Notes: a model not told the origin generated them from the letters alone. 58,784 bases of DNA from Eubacterium nodatum ATCC 33099 (GCA_000510425.1 AZKM01000022.1:1-58784), one strand, 5' to 3'. Shown: positions 7,972 through 18,000, counted from the stretch's first letter. A program made the numbers and translations.

Positions 7972-8514
7972 ATGATAAATAATGTAATAACTAATTCTTT
8001 AAAGGATAAACCTTATATGAGCCTATTATGTGAATTCCATAATCTAGAGAAAATTGAAATTAATACAATAATATCCCCTGAGAACAAGAAAGAAGAAAAG
8101 AGATTATGGGCTATTTTTGGAAAATCAAAAGAATCTAATTGTTTGCATTGTTTACAGGTTGGTAGTAGTAAAAATATTATTTCTGAAATTAAGGGAATCT
8201 TAAGATTAATGATCTCAAAGCCTGAAAAAATAAAAATATCCACTGCATTTCATAAAGATGTATATGATTTTTGCACATATATGGATAAACCAAGTGTTAA
8301 ATATAGAAATCTTTATAAAAAATATTATGATTTTTCTATTTATGAAATAGAAGTTGATATCTATCTCGAGGGTGTGGATATTAAAGCCTATGATAAGGTG
8401 AATTTTGCAGAAGTGAAATTTATGTTTGAAAATAAGGCTATTTTATGGAATCCCGCACCTGCGACATATGGTAATAAAGAACAAGAAATCTATAAAAATT
8501 ATTTTAAAAAATAA
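7972..8514 (+). CDS. hypothetical protein, 180 residues
   Basis: No family is recognised. The sequence is rich in Lys, Ile, Asn and Tyr, is soluble, and has a pair of cysteines in NCLHCLQVG near residue 57. AGGAGG lies about 10 bases before the ATG. It ends shortly before a terminator (8581-8611). AT content is higher than in the parA/parB genes next to it, which suggests separate acquisition. Confidence 0.5.
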   Translation: MINNVITNSLKDKPYMSLLCEFHNLEKIEINTIISPENKKEEKRLWAIFGKSKESNCLHCLQVGSSKNIISEIKGILRLMISKPEKIKISTAFHKDVYDFCTYMDKPSVKYRNLYKKYYDFSIYEIEVDIYLEGVDIKAYDKVNFAEVKFMFENKAILWNPAPATYGNKEQEIYKNYFKK

Positions 8515-8580
8515 TATCAGCAACTTAGCACATCAATGGGATAATTAAATAATAAAGTTACAATATAGAAACTTAAGAGG

Positions 8581-8611
8581 CAGTAAATCGAAATTGGTTT
8601 ACTGTTTTTTT
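8581..8611 (+). terminator. terminator before parA
   Basis: CAGTAAA (8581-8587) pairs with TTTACTG (8598-8604), followed by a run of seven T. It separates the 7972 gene from the parA operon. Confidence 0.75.
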
Positions 8612-8658
8612 ATGCAGTGATTCCTGTAAGAACTATGAAAAATAGGAGGCAAACGACA

Positions 8659-9483
8659 ATGACAGAAACAAAAGTAATCGCTATATGTAATCAAAAAGGT
8701 GGCGTGGGGAAGACTACAACGACGGTTAATCTTGGTGTTGGACTTGCAAAAGAAGGGAAAAAGGTTCTTCTCATTGACGCAGATCCGCAGGGAGATTTAA
8801 CAACATGCTTTGGATGGCACGATAACGATAATTTAAAAGAAACACTGTCATCACAAATGGCAAAAATGATAAGAGAAGAACCGGTGGATAAAAGAGAGGG
8901 AATTTTGAAACATGAGGAGGGAATAGACCTTATCCCCGCCAATCTAGAACTTTCCGGACTTGAAATGATGCTTGTGAACACTATGAGCAGAGAAACCGTA
9001 TTAAAAGAGTATCTCAAAGATATAAAGAAGGATTATGACTATGTTTTAATTGACTGCATGCCGTCCCTTGGAATGATAACCATAAATGCACTTTCTGCAG
9101 CAGACAGCGTTATTATCCCTGTTCAGGCGCAGTATCTTCCGGTAAAAGGAATGACACAGCTTGTGCAAACCATAAACAGAGTGAAGAAAATAAATCCTCA
9201 TCTTAAAATAGACGGAATCGTTATGACACTGGTGGATGGAAGAACCAATCTTGCAAAGACCGTATCAGAAACTCTTAAAAGAAACTATGGAAAGGTCATA
9301 AAAATATACGATGCAAAGATACCTATTGCGGTAAAGGCTGCTGAAATGGCAACAAAAGGCGTAAGCATATATTCCTATGATAAAAACGGTCCCGTAGCAA
9401 AAGCATATCAGAAGCTAACAAAGGAGGTTATAGAAGATGGCGAAAAAAGAAGAAATAAATCTAAATCTTCCCTCTGTAGATGA
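8659..9483 (+). CDS. parA: ParA-family partition ATPase
   Basis: A 274-residue Walker-type ParA ATPase. The deviant Walker A KGGVGKTTTT is at residues 11-20, DADPQGD near 40, and the Walker B region DYVLIDCMPSLG near 125. With ParB it would keep the excised circular form of the element in daughter cells. ATG 8659 behind GGAGG is chosen over upstream GTG/ATG codons because MTETKVIAICNQKGG is the usual N-terminus. The 3' end overlaps parB by 47 bases, giving coupled translation. There is no N-terminal HTH, so it is not likely to autoregulate by itself. Confidence 0.94.
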   Translation: MTETKVIAICNQKGGVGKTTTTVNLGVGLAKEGKKVLLIDADPQGDLTTCFGWHDNDNLKETLSSQMAKMIREEPVDKREGILKHEEGIDLIPANLELSGLEMMLVNTMSRETVLKEYLKDIKKDYDYVLIDCMPSLGMITINALSAADSVIIPVQAQYLPVKGMTQLVQTINRVKKINPHLKIDGIVMTLVDGRTNLAKTVSETLKRNYGKVIKIYDAKIPIAVKAAEMATKGVSIYSYDKNGPVAKAYQKLTKEVIEDGEKRRNKSKSSLCR

Positions 9484-10387
9484 TCTTTTTACCACGCAAA
9501 AGGAAAGAGATGAGGAGAAACTTAAAAAGATATATGATATTCCTCTTGAAGAAATTGATGATTTCCCAAATCATCCATATAAGGTAAAAGACGATGAGGA
9601 TATGATGAATCTTGCAGAGAGCATAAGAGAATATGGGGTTATTACGCCTGCCACACTTCGCAGAAAAGAGGACGGGAGGTATGAAATCCTGTCCGGACAC
9701 AGAAGAAAAAGAGCCTGCGAGCTTGCGGGAATAAAGACACTCAGAGCGGAAATTGTGGAAATGAGCATAGATGAAGCCGTTATCTTTATGGTAGATTCTA
9801 ATTTACAAAGAACGACAATCCTTCCAAGTGAGAAAGCCTTTTCATATAAGATGAGGCTTGAAGCAATGAATAGACAGGCAGGAAGACCCAAAAAAGAAAA
9901 TTTGACACCAGTGGTGTCAAATAAAATAAGAACAAATGAAATGTTAGGAGAAAAGGTTGGTGAGAGCAGAGAACAAATAAGAAGATATATCCGTCTTACA
10001 GAATTGATTCCTGAACTGCTTTCTCTTGTAGATGAGGGAAAAATCGCATTAAGACCTGCTGTAGAAATATCGTACTTTCCAAAAGAATTGCAGGAGTGTT
10101 TACTTGAAAATATGCAGCTTGAGCAGTGCAGTCCCTCTCACGCACAAACCCTTAAAATGAAAAGAATGTTTGAGGAAAAGAAGCTGACACCTGAAGTTAT
10201 CGAATCTATTATGCAGGAGGAAAAGCCGAATCAGAAAGAAAAACTGGTGCTACGGGATAAAAGAGTGCAAAGTCTGTTTCCGAAAGATCTTCCGTATTCA
10301 AAACGGGAGGAATATATTATCCGGGCAATGGAGCATTATGCAAAATTTAAGGAAAGACAAAGAAAAGAAAAAGAATATGAAAGATAA
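9437..10387 (+). CDS. parB: ParB/Spo0J-family partition protein
   Basis: A 316-residue ParB. Residues 35-130 form the ParB/Srx nuclease-like CTP-binding fold (IPLEEIDDFPNHPYKV, then ESIREYGVITPATLR, LSGHRRKRACELAG, DSNLQRTTILPSEKA). A KorB-like HTH region follows (GESREQIRRYIRLTELIPELLSLVDEGKIALRPAVEIS). AAGGAGG precedes ATG 9437 inside the parA end. A perfect 11-bp-armed palindrome at 9900-9922 lies inside its coding region and may be a ParB site. It ends at a strong terminator. Confidence 0.94.
   Translation: MAKKEEINLNLPSVDDLFTTQKERDEEKLKKIYDIPLEEIDDFPNHPYKVKDDEDMMNLAESIREYGVITPATLRRKEDGRYEILSGHRRKRACELAGIKTLRAEIVEMSIDEAVIFMVDSNLQRTTILPSEKAFSYKMRLEAMNRQAGRPKKENLTPVVSNKIRTNEMLGEKVGESREQIRRYIRLTELIPELLSLVDEGKIALRPAVEISYFPKELQECLLENMQLEQCSPSHAQTLKMKRMFEEKKLTPEVIESIMQEEKPNQKEKLVLRDKRVQSLFPKDLPYSKREEYIIRAMEHYAKFKERQRKEKEYER
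9900..9922 (+). promoter_or_regulatory. palindrome inside parB, candidate parS
   Basis: ATTTGACACCA and TGGTGTCAAAT are exact inverted copies around a single central G at 9911. A 23-base perfect palindrome within coding sequence is unlikely by chance, and centromere sites inside or next to parB genes are known. Function is inferred. Confidence 0.4.
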
Positions 10388-10395
10388 AAAATATA

Positions 10396-10442
10396 GAGGA
10401 AGAAGGCACATCATATAAATATAAAGCCTTCTTCCTTTTTTG
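10396..10442 (+). terminator. terminator of parAB
   Basis: AGGAAGAAGGC (10396-10406) pairs perfectly with GCCTTCTTCCT (10425-10435), followed by T-rich sequence. It is the strongest terminator in the window. Confidence 0.9.
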
Positions 10443-10526
10443 TTTCAAATTTACATAGCAGAGATATCCGTAATCTGCAAAATCTTTAGAGAAGGAGGAA
10501 TTAATTTTACGAGAATACGGATGCAA

Positions 10527-10549
10527 GACCTTTTGTAAGGTCGTTTTTT
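10527..10549 (+). terminator. hairpin in the leader of the surface-protein gene
   Basis: GACCTT (10527-10532) and AAGGTC (10537-10542) form a tight stem-loop followed by G and six T, about 30 bases before the surface-protein ATG. It could end parB readthrough or act as an attenuator for the next gene. Confidence 0.55.
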
Positions 10550-10578
10550 GATGAATAAATATTTGAAAGGAGAATTTT

Positions 10579-12888
10579 ATGACAGAAAGTATGAAACGCA
10601 GGGCAATATCCCTTGGCGTAATCACCATCATGCTGCTTGGACTCATAATCCCGGCAGGGGCACAAACAGTTCAAGCGGCAGACGGTAGCAAAAAAATTAC
10701 AATATCAGATGACCATAAGATTGTTTATGGAGAAGGTGCAGGGGATTATACACTTCTAAAAAAGACATCATTTGACGATGGCATTGGAGGAAACAGACCG
10801 GTACTTTGTATGCAACCGACAGAAGTAAGCCCGCCGAACGGAACATATACCATTTCAAAGGCGCTCGATGACGGTGAAAGTACAGGAAAGTGGAATGCCA
10901 TAAGAAATATCGTATACTACACCCCCGGCTATCCCGGATACAGCCTTGTAAAGAATACTTGGTTTAATGGGTATACCAGGGACGAAGCAATCGGAATTAT
11001 GCACCTTGCAGCAAGTTATTGTAATGCCGGAAGACCTGCTAACTTAAATACCTTTGGAGGAACAACTACCGCAAGCCTTCCGGATAGAATCTGGAACAAG
11101 GCAAAATCCATAGGAAATGAGCTTTGGAAAGATGGAAGTTCGATAGATGAAAATGTTCCGGCAGGTTTTAGGGTGCTGTATGTAAAGATTGGAAGCTATC
11201 AGGATATGGTTTGCGGATATATGAATCTTGGGAAACTGAAACTTACCAAATCCTTTGAGGGTAGTTCTCTTACAGAAGGAAACCGTTGCTATTCAAAAGC
11301 GGGTATAACTTTTACCGTCTATGATACCGATACCAATACAAAGATAGGTAGCTTTACAACAGATAAAGAAGGAAAAGTAAGCCCTGCTGAAATAGAAGTA
11401 GATGAGGGAACATATAAGGTAGTGGAAAGCCATTCAAAAATAGGCTATACAGGAAATGGAGACAGTAGAATAGTAAAAGTTGAAGCAGGTAAAACGGCAG
11501 TCGTTTCTTTTTCGGATAAGCCTATTATGAATCCGGTAAACTTGCTTTTATCGAAAGTTGATGATGGAACAGGAAAAGGATATCCACAAGGTGCAGCTAC
11601 ACTTGAAGGCGCAGAATTTACCGTTAAATACTATGACGGATATTATTCTTCGCAAGAAGAAGCTGAAAAAGGCGGTGCTGCTAAGAAAACATGGATATTT
11701 AAGACAGACGGTAAGGGCGAAGTATATTTTGATAAGGAAGGATACAAGGTATCCGGTGATGAGCTATATATGAGTAACGGCAAAGTCATATTCCCACTTG
11801 GCACAGTAACCATTCAGGAAACAAAGGCTCCGGCCGGATACCTTCTTGATAATACCGTTCACATCAGAAATATTACAGATTCATCAGATGGAAAAGCGGA
11901 AATCGTGCAGACTTACAAAACACCTACTTCAAGAGAAAAGGTGAAAAGAGGAGATCTTCTCTTTGTAAAATCGGCAGAAGGAAAAGGACGAATGTCAAAT
12001 ATTCCTTTTAAGATCACTTCAAAAACCACAGGAGAAAGCCATATCATAATTACAGATGAAAACGGGTATGTTAATACTTCAAGTAACTGGAATCTTCATA
12101 GTAAAAATACCAATGCAGGAAAAAGAGCTGATGACGGCATTTGGTTTGGAAAGGATAAGGAGGGAAATCTTGCCCCTGTAAATGATAAACTGGGAGCGCT
12201 TCCTTATGATACCTACACTATTGAAGAGCAGAGGTGTAAGGAAAACAAAGGGTATGACCTTGTAACAGTAACTGCAACCGTGAAAAAAGATATGGTAACA
12301 ATCAATCTTGGGACCATCGATGATCCGAAAAGCCTTGAGCCGAGAATCGGAACAACGGCAACAGATGAAAAGTCAAAATCCCATAATGCAAAGCCGGAAA
12401 GTAAAGTTACCATTGTTGACAAGGTGGAATATAAAGACCTTGAAAAAGGAAAAGAATATACCTTAAAAGGAAAGCTTGTATTAAAGGATGAAAAAGAAAA
12501 GGACATTACCAAGTTAAAGGTCATTGCAACTTCTGAAGTTAAATTCATAGCAAAAGATAAGGATGGAGAAGTAGATGTAAGATTTACTTTTAACGGAAGT
12601 GAGCTTTCCGAAAAAGATGTAGTTGCCTTTGAATATCTTTATGATAAGGATATTGAGATTGCAAAACATGAAAATATAGAGGATAAGGGGCAAACCGTTC
12701 ACTTTACGAAAGAAGAAATCCCGCCTAAAGAAATGCCTAAAAGTTCATTAAACACACCGAAAACAGGAGATCCTGTAAAGATTCTTCCGTGGATTATTGT
12801 ATTGGTTCTTGCTGCAGGAGGAACCGCGTTTATGGCAATCAAAAGAAGAAAGAATAAGGATGATGCCGGTATTTCAAGAGAAAAATAA
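10579..12888 (+). CDS. sortase-anchored SpaA/VaFE-type surface protein
   Basis: A 769-residue cell-wall protein. Residues 1-33 are a signal peptide (MKRR, hydrophobic core, VQA cut). Next comes a domain with PVLCMQP and ASYC, resembling thioester-type adhesin heads. At least two Cna-B/SpaA isopeptide domains follow (AGITFTVYDTD..., GAEFTVKYYDG... with IQETKAPAGYLLDN), then a VaFE repeat near residues 615-710 (VEYKDLEKGKEYTLKG, DVVAFEYLYDKD, ENIEDKGQTVHF). The tail NTPKTGDP, a hydrophobic helix and KRRK form a variant sorting signal (NTPKTG in place of LPXTG). Conjugative elements use such proteins for cell contact. No sortase gene lies in the window, so a host sortase must act. Confidence 0.92.
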   Translation: MTESMKRRAISLGVITIMLLGLIIPAGAQTVQAADGSKKITISDDHKIVYGEGAGDYTLLKKTSFDDGIGGNRPVLCMQPTEVSPPNGTYTISKALDDGESTGKWNAIRNIVYYTPGYPGYSLVKNTWFNGYTRDEAIGIMHLAASYCNAGRPANLNTFGGTTTASLPDRIWNKAKSIGNELWKDGSSIDENVPAGFRVLYVKIGSYQDMVCGYMNLGKLKLTKSFEGSSLTEGNRCYSKAGITFTVYDTDTNTKIGSFTTDKEGKVSPAEIEVDEGTYKVVESHSKIGYTGNGDSRIVKVEAGKTAVVSFSDKPIMNPVNLLLSKVDDGTGKGYPQGAATLEGAEFTVKYYDGYYSSQEEAEKGGAAKKTWIFKTDGKGEVYFDKEGYKVSGDELYMSNGKVIFPLGTVTIQETKAPAGYLLDNTVHIRNITDSSDGKAEIVQTYKTPTSREKVKRGDLLFVKSAEGKGRMSNIPFKITSKTTGESHIIITDENGYVNTSSNWNLHSKNTNAGKRADDGIWFGKDKEGNLAPVNDKLGALPYDTYTIEEQRCKENKGYDLVTVTATVKKDMVTINLGTIDDPKSLEPRIGTTATDEKSKSHNAKPESKVTIVDKVEYKDLEKGKEYTLKGKLVLKDEKEKDITKLKVIATSEVKFIAKDKDGEVDVRFTFNGSELSEKDVVAFEYLYDKDIEIAKHENIEDKGQTVHFTKEEIPPKEMPKSSLNTPKTGDPVKILPWIIVLVLAAGGTAFMAIKRRKNKDDAGISREK

Positions 12889-12941
12889 TGGTCATATAGC
12901 CGGGAAAAGAAAGGCGTAGGCATATTTTACGCCAAGGGAGA

Positions 12942-12976
12942 AGTCTGTCCGTAGCTACAAGGGCAGGCTTTTTCTT
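12942..12976 (+). terminator. terminator after the surface-protein gene
   Basis: AGTCTGTCC (12942-12950) pairs with GGGCAGGCT (12961-12969) with G-U pairs, followed by TTTTTCTTTT. A second small stem, GGCGTA with TACGCC, lies just before it at 12913-12933. Confidence 0.7.
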
Positions 12977-13060
12977 TTCCCCCTCTCCACACCTCTCCCC
13001 CTTAACTATCAGTTACTATCCGAAAAAGAAAAATATATATAGGCAAAGGAGTACGAGCAA

Positions 13061-13150
13061 ATGAATATACGAATTATCACAGGGATTGGACTTACCATAT
13101 TTATCATAGCAGCAGTTATTTTCCTTCAAACAAGAGGCAGAAAAAAATGA
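13061..13150 (+). CDS. 29-residue single-span membrane peptide
   Basis: ATG 13061 to TGA 13150 encodes MNIRIITG, then a hydrophobic run GLTIFIIAAVIFL, ending TRGRKK. An AAAGGAG site lies 9-10 bases upstream. One membrane span with a positive tail predicts N-out, C-in topology. Small ORFs of this type are found between surface-protein and helicase genes in related elements, but I assign no function. Confidence 0.55.
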   Translation: MNIRIITGIGLTIFIIAAVIFLQTRGRKK

Positions 13151-13184
13151 AAGCTGTTTTGAAATTACAGAGGAGGTGTTTCAG

Positions 13185-13403
13185 ATGATGATAAACACAA
13201 AGACGGTTAAATTGCTAAATAAGCTGTTTCAAGCAGGATATACCGATGAAAAATCTGTTACGGCTATGAGCATGGACGATATATTAGAACTTCCGGGAAT
13301 TAATGTCTCTGAAATTGCTTTGATAAATGAACTTCAAAAAAGCATAAAAACAGGCAGATTATTGAGCTTTTTAGGAGGCGACAAAACTGAAATAGAAGTA
13401 TGA
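13185..13403 (+). CDS. small helix-hairpin-helix-like ICE protein
   Basis: A 72-residue protein starting at ATG 13185, 8 bases behind AGGAGG (the upstream GTG at 13176 overlaps the ribosome site). The stretch TDEKSVTAMSMDDILELPGINVSEIALINELQKSI resembles a helix-hairpin-helix DNA-binding unit with its LPGI turn. It lies 13 bases before the giant methylase-helicase gene, so a role in DNA processing with that protein is reasonable but not shown. Confidence 0.6.
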   Translation: MMINTKTVKLLNKLFQAGYTDEKSVTAMSMDDILELPGINVSEIALINELQKSIKTGRLLSFLGGDKTEIEV

Positions 13404-13416
13404 AAGGGATATATTG

Positions 13417-15036
13417 ATGACAAGAAAATATGAATTAATCACAGAGCTGTATGAAAGAACTCAAAAGAGCGTTACGGATCCATCTAAGTGGCAGGAATTT
13501 CTGTCATCAGCCTGCCAAAACTATAAACTGCCCTTTGATGAGCAGCTTTTAATTTATGCCCAGCGTCCGGATGCGATAGCTGTTCTTGAAATTGAAAAAT
13601 GGAACAGGCTTTTTGGACGCTGGGTAAACAGAGGAGCAACGGGAATTGCTGTATTTAACAGGAGTATTCCTAATGCAAATCGCCTAAAATACTACTTTGA
13701 TATTTCAGATACCCATGAAAGCCGTCTTTCAAGAAAAGTTCCTATATGGGAAGTTGAAAAAAAGGATTATGAAGAAATTATAGAAGCACTGGAAAACAGT
13801 TTCGGAGAAATATCTAAGGAAGATTTTGCTGATGCTCTTATTCTTACAGCACAAAACGCCTGCAGGGATAATGCAGGAGACTATATTTCAGAAATATATA
13901 AAATCAGGGAGAATAGTTTTTTAGAGGAGTTGGATGAACTTAATGTTTCCGTAATATGCCAAAACCTTATTGAAAACAGCGTAGGATATATGCTTCTGAA
14001 ACGGTGCGGGCTTGATCATGCAAAATATTTTGATGATGAAGATTTTAGAGAAATTACCCAGTTTAATACAAGGGAAATCTTAAATGCTATAGGAATTGCA
14101 ACAGGGGATATTTCCAAGATGTGTCTTTCTGAAATTGCAAGAACCGTTATGCAAAGACAAATGGATATGCAAAATCGCACACTGGAAATAAAGCATGACA
14201 TAAAGGATAATGCAGATGAGAGAGAAAAAGTAATAAAAATCGAAAGGAGAAAAGAAGATGAAAGACCTATCTTACAGCGAGCTGAATGGAATGAAAATAC
14301 CGAATCTGCTTCCAGGAGAGACAGAGAATCTTCACCTTGGGAAATACGCACTGCTCAGACTGAACTATCTGAAAAAGGAAAAGAAAATCCTATACACGAA
14401 TCTTTTGACAGGCGGGAAGCTTCAGGAGCATCTTCAGGAAATTCAGGATACAGCGACAAAGAGAATGGAGATTCTAACAGAGAAAATGGCAAAGGAGGAA
14501 GGACTGACAGAGAGCCTGAAAGAAAAGAATCAGATGAAGTGGGCAGGACTGATGACAAACATCAAAATGACAGCAGAGGAGAGCGTTCTAAAGGAACTGA
14601 TTTACAGCTAACGGACGAATCAGGTAAGGAAGATAAGGATGCAGGGGGAAATGAACTTCCTGCGTTTTTAGATGAAACTCTCATTATAAAAGTTATTTCT
14701 AATGAGGATGATGACTTAAAGTATAGGAAAGAGCAAATTGAACTTTTCTTTTCTCTTCATAAAGATAGAAAGGAACGGGCGGAATATATAAAGTCGGCAT
14801 ATCATGACCGCTATACAGAAATCCTCATAGGAAATAAAAGAGTAGGATATAGACCTCAGGAAGATGGGCTTCTTGTATGGGAAGGGAGTTACCTTTCAAG
14901 GACAAGTGAATCTATATTTTCATGGCAAGTTACAAGCGAATGGATTGATCAGCTAATTCTGAAAAAAGAATATCTGAAAGAAAAAAATATAAGGCAGCTT
15001 AAGACAGAGGATAGCAAGCAGCTGTCTTTTTTTTGA
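13417..15036 (+). CDS. giant methylase-helicase of the ICE, part 1 (N-terminal)
   Basis: The first 539 residues of the giant SNF2-like methylase-helicase typical of clostridial ICEs. The N-terminal signature (SKWQEFLSSACQNYKLPFDEQLLIYAQRPDA, then FGRWVNRGATGIAVF) is an ArdC/LtrC-like head domain. Residues 270-415 are disordered and charged, and this stretch is also read in another frame as a TnpV-like gene. The frame ends at TGA 15034 right after QLSFF. Reading one base further on continues directly into part 2 (FFDVANTEFKQS...), so a run of eight T at 15027-15034 breaks the gene. It could be a mutation, a sequencing error, or a slippage site. ATG 13417 is preferred over TTG 13414. Confidence 0.85.
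   Translation: MTRKYELITELYERTQKSVTDPSKWQEFLSSACQNYKLPFDEQLLIYAQRPDAIAVLEIEKWNRLFGRWVNRGATGIAVFNRSIPNANRLKYYFDISDTHESRLSRKVPIWEVEKKDYEEIIEALENSFGEISKEDFADALILTAQNACRDNAGDYISEIYKIRENSFLEELDELNVSVICQNLIENSVGYMLLKRCGLDHAKYFDDEDFREITQFNTREILNAIGIATGDISKMCLSEIARTVMQRQMDMQNRTLEIKHDIKDNADEREKVIKIERRKEDERPILQRAEWNENTESASRRDRESSPWEIRTAQTELSEKGKENPIHESFDRREASGASSGNSGYSDKENGDSNRENGKGGRTDREPERKESDEVGRTDDKHQNDSRGERSKGTDLQLTDESGKEDKDAGGNELPAFLDETLIIKVISNEDDDLKYRKEQIELFFSLHKDRKERAEYIKSAYHDRYTEILIGNKRVGYRPQEDGLLVWEGSYLSRTSESIFSWQVTSEWIDQLILKKEYLKEKNIRQLKTEDSKQLSFF
14258..14611 (+). CDS. TnpV-like protein nested in another frame of the helicase gene
   Basis: A 117-residue ORF lying wholly inside part 1 of the helicase, in the +2 frame. 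It matches what I know of the TnpV family of clostridial transposons: YALLRLNYLKKEKKILYTNLLTGG, LQEHLQEIQDTATKRMEIL, KMAKEEGLTESLKEKNQMKWAGLMTNI and the terminal AEESVLKELIYS. It has its own AAAGGAG 8 bases before the ATG. The outer frame here is low-complexity linker, so the well-formed protein is the nested one. The function of TnpV is not known. I am fairly sure of the family and less sure it is expressed. Confidence 0.65.
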   Translation: MKDLSYSELNGMKIPNLLPGETENLHLGKYALLRLNYLKKEKKILYTNLLTGGKLQEHLQEIQDTATKRMEILTEKMAKEEGLTESLKEKNQMKWAGLMTNIKMTAEESVLKELIYS

Positions 15037-15088
15037 TGTAGCAAATACAGAATTTAAGCAGAGCATCGAAAGTGCATCGGGAAAATCT

Positions 15089-18000
15089 ATGCTAAAGATA
15101 CCGCAAAGTATTATGGATGAAGCCCTTTGTATCGGCTCCAATGATAAAAATAGCAGACTTATCATATCCTCATATTTTATGAAGGATAAATCCATAGAGG
15201 AAAATTCCCGGTTTTTAAGGGATCTTTACGGAGAAAACGGAGCCGGCTTTTATTACCAGGGTGAGCAGGTTTCCCTATGGTATGACGAAAGCGGAATTAG
15301 GATAGGATATGGCGAAAGCGTAAGAAAAGATGAAGTCGTTCTTTCATGGAAGCAGGTAGCAAAGCGGATAAGAGAACTTTTGGATATGGGAAGATATATG
15401 CCGGAAAGAGAACTTTTACAGGCACCTTCCTTTGAAAGAAAAGGTATTGCAGACTCAATATGGTACCTGCGGCAGGATTTTTCAGAAGAAGCAAAAGGAA
15501 AGTTTCTTCCTGTTATAAGCAGCATCTATGAAAAAAGACAAGGCTTTCCCAAGGAAAGCGGTCAGATTGCAGAGCTTCTTGAAACAGACGAAAACATCAA
15601 TGAAATAATAGATGAGCTTTCCGAATTTAATAAAGCATATGAAGAAAACCCGAATATTCTTCGCTTTCATTCTCATAAACCAAAGGATATTCTTTCAAAA
15701 CTTTTCGATTTGAAAAGAGAGGGAGTAACATTTAAGGCAGATGAGGATTTTCAGCCAAAAAGAGATTTTTTCATAACGATAGATGAAGTGGAGCATCTTC
15801 TTAGAGGAAATAAGGCGGATCATGATTACAGGCTGGGACTTTATGCTGAATACTTAAGAGAAAAGACTAAAACGTCTATCGAAAAATTCCTAAAGCACCA
15901 TTACGGAGAATATAGCGGTTATACAGGAGGAAATGATCAGTATTCCTACAGCGGAAAAGGACTATATTTTAGCCACGGGAGTATAAATGCGCCTTATGCA
16001 AAAATTCAGCTTTCATGGAAGAAAATTTCAGACATCATAGAAAAGCAGATTTTACGAGATGATTTTTTATCGGAAGAAGATACTTTTTACATCCCTTCCT
16101 ATGAAAGAAGGGAACTTGCAAAAAGAATATATATTTTCTTTTCAAGAAATGGAAAGGAAGTTCCAAAGCCTTATCCTGACGGCTTTGAATTTTGGGACGG
16201 TGTTAATGTGATCGAGCGCCAGCTTCTTGAAAAAGAAAAAACGGAAAAAATCAAAGAGCTGATGCTTTCCGCATTAGATGATACCGGAAAGGAACATGAA
16301 GAATATGAATCAACGAAGAGCTGTTTAGAAGACATATCTTCATATATTGATGGAGAATTTACTCTTTTTGAAAGAGGAGAAATACTTTCTCCTTTTACTG
16401 AAAATATAAGTCCGAATGCAAGACCCGAAGATATATCTTTTTCAGATGCGGTGGCAAGGCATCTTCTTGATGAAGGAATTGTCGCATCAGATGAGGTCAT
16501 AGAACAGGGCATCGAAGAATACAATATGGAGATTGGAGAAAATAGCTCCAAAGATATTGCTTCTCATATTAAAAATGAGCTTCTAAAAGAAGAGGAAGAA
16601 AGCAAAGAGGAAGCGGGAAAAGAGAGGCGAGGACATTCTCCTAAAAAAAGAAAAATAGGGTTTGAACTTATTCACCCTGAAGTGCCAAGAGAGGATAGAA
16701 TTGATTTTCATATAGAAAAAGAAGAGCTAAGCTACGGCAATAAAAATGAAAAATATCAGGCAAATATAGCCGCTATTTATGCATTAAAACAAATCGAAAA
16801 TGAAGATAGACTTGCAAACAGTGAAGAACAGAAAGTCCTTTCAAGGTATACAGGTTGGGGAGCATTATCCGAATATTTTGATGAAAGAAATGGAAAATAC
16901 CTTGAACTAAAAAATCTGCTTTCCGAAGAAGAATATATTTCCGCAAGGGCAAGCTCTCTTACATCTTTTTATACTGCACCTGAAGTCATTGAGGGCATTT
17001 ATACAGCTCTTTCACAGATGGGCTTTGAAAAAGGAAATATACTTGAGCCGTCCTGTGGAATCGGAAATTTTATAGGAATGATTCCGGATTCCATGGAAGA
17101 AAGCAAAGTGTACGGTATTGAAATTGATGATGTTAGTGGACGCATTGCAAGGCAGCTTTATCAAAACAGTCATATTTTAATTAACGGCTATGAAAATGTG
17201 GATATTCCGGATAGCTTCTTTGATGTTGCCGTTGGGAATGTTCCCTTTGGGGACTTTAAGGTAACAGACAAAAAATATGATAAGCATAACTTTCTTATCC
17301 ATGATTTCTTTTTCGGAAAGACTTTAGATAAGGTTCGTCCGGGAGGAATCATCGCCTTTATCACAAGTAAAGGCACGATGGATAAGGAGAACTCTTCCGT
17401 AAGAAAATACATTGCCCAAAGGGCAGATTTAATCGGTGCCATAAGGCTACCCGATAATGCCTTTTACAAAAATGCTGGGACCGAGGTTACAAGCGACATC
17501 ATATTTCTTCAAAAAAGAGATTACATCACAGATATAGAGCCGGACTGGGTATACCTTGACACCGATGAAAACGGTATACGGCAGAACTCATATTTTATAA
17601 GTCATCCTGATATGGTGCTTGGAGAAATGGTAATGAAGTCCGGAAGGTTCGGTATGGAAAGTACATGCCGGGCGTACGAAGATGTAAACCTATCCGATCT
17701 TTTATCAGAAGCGGTGCAAAATCTTCATGCCGAAATTACTGAAATCGGACGAGAGGACTTTGATGAAGAAGACTTATCCATTCCGGCAGATCCAGATGTG
17801 AGAAATTTCAGCTACTGCATTCAATCCGGGGAAATATATTTTCGTGAAAATTCAAGGATGCACCCTGTTCAGCTTTCCGTTACAGCAGAAAACAGAGTAA
17901 GGGGCATGATCAAAATCAGAGACTCTGTAAGAAAAATCATTTTATATCAAAGCGAAGATTATCCGGAAAGTGAGATACGAAAGGAGCAGGAAAATCTAAA

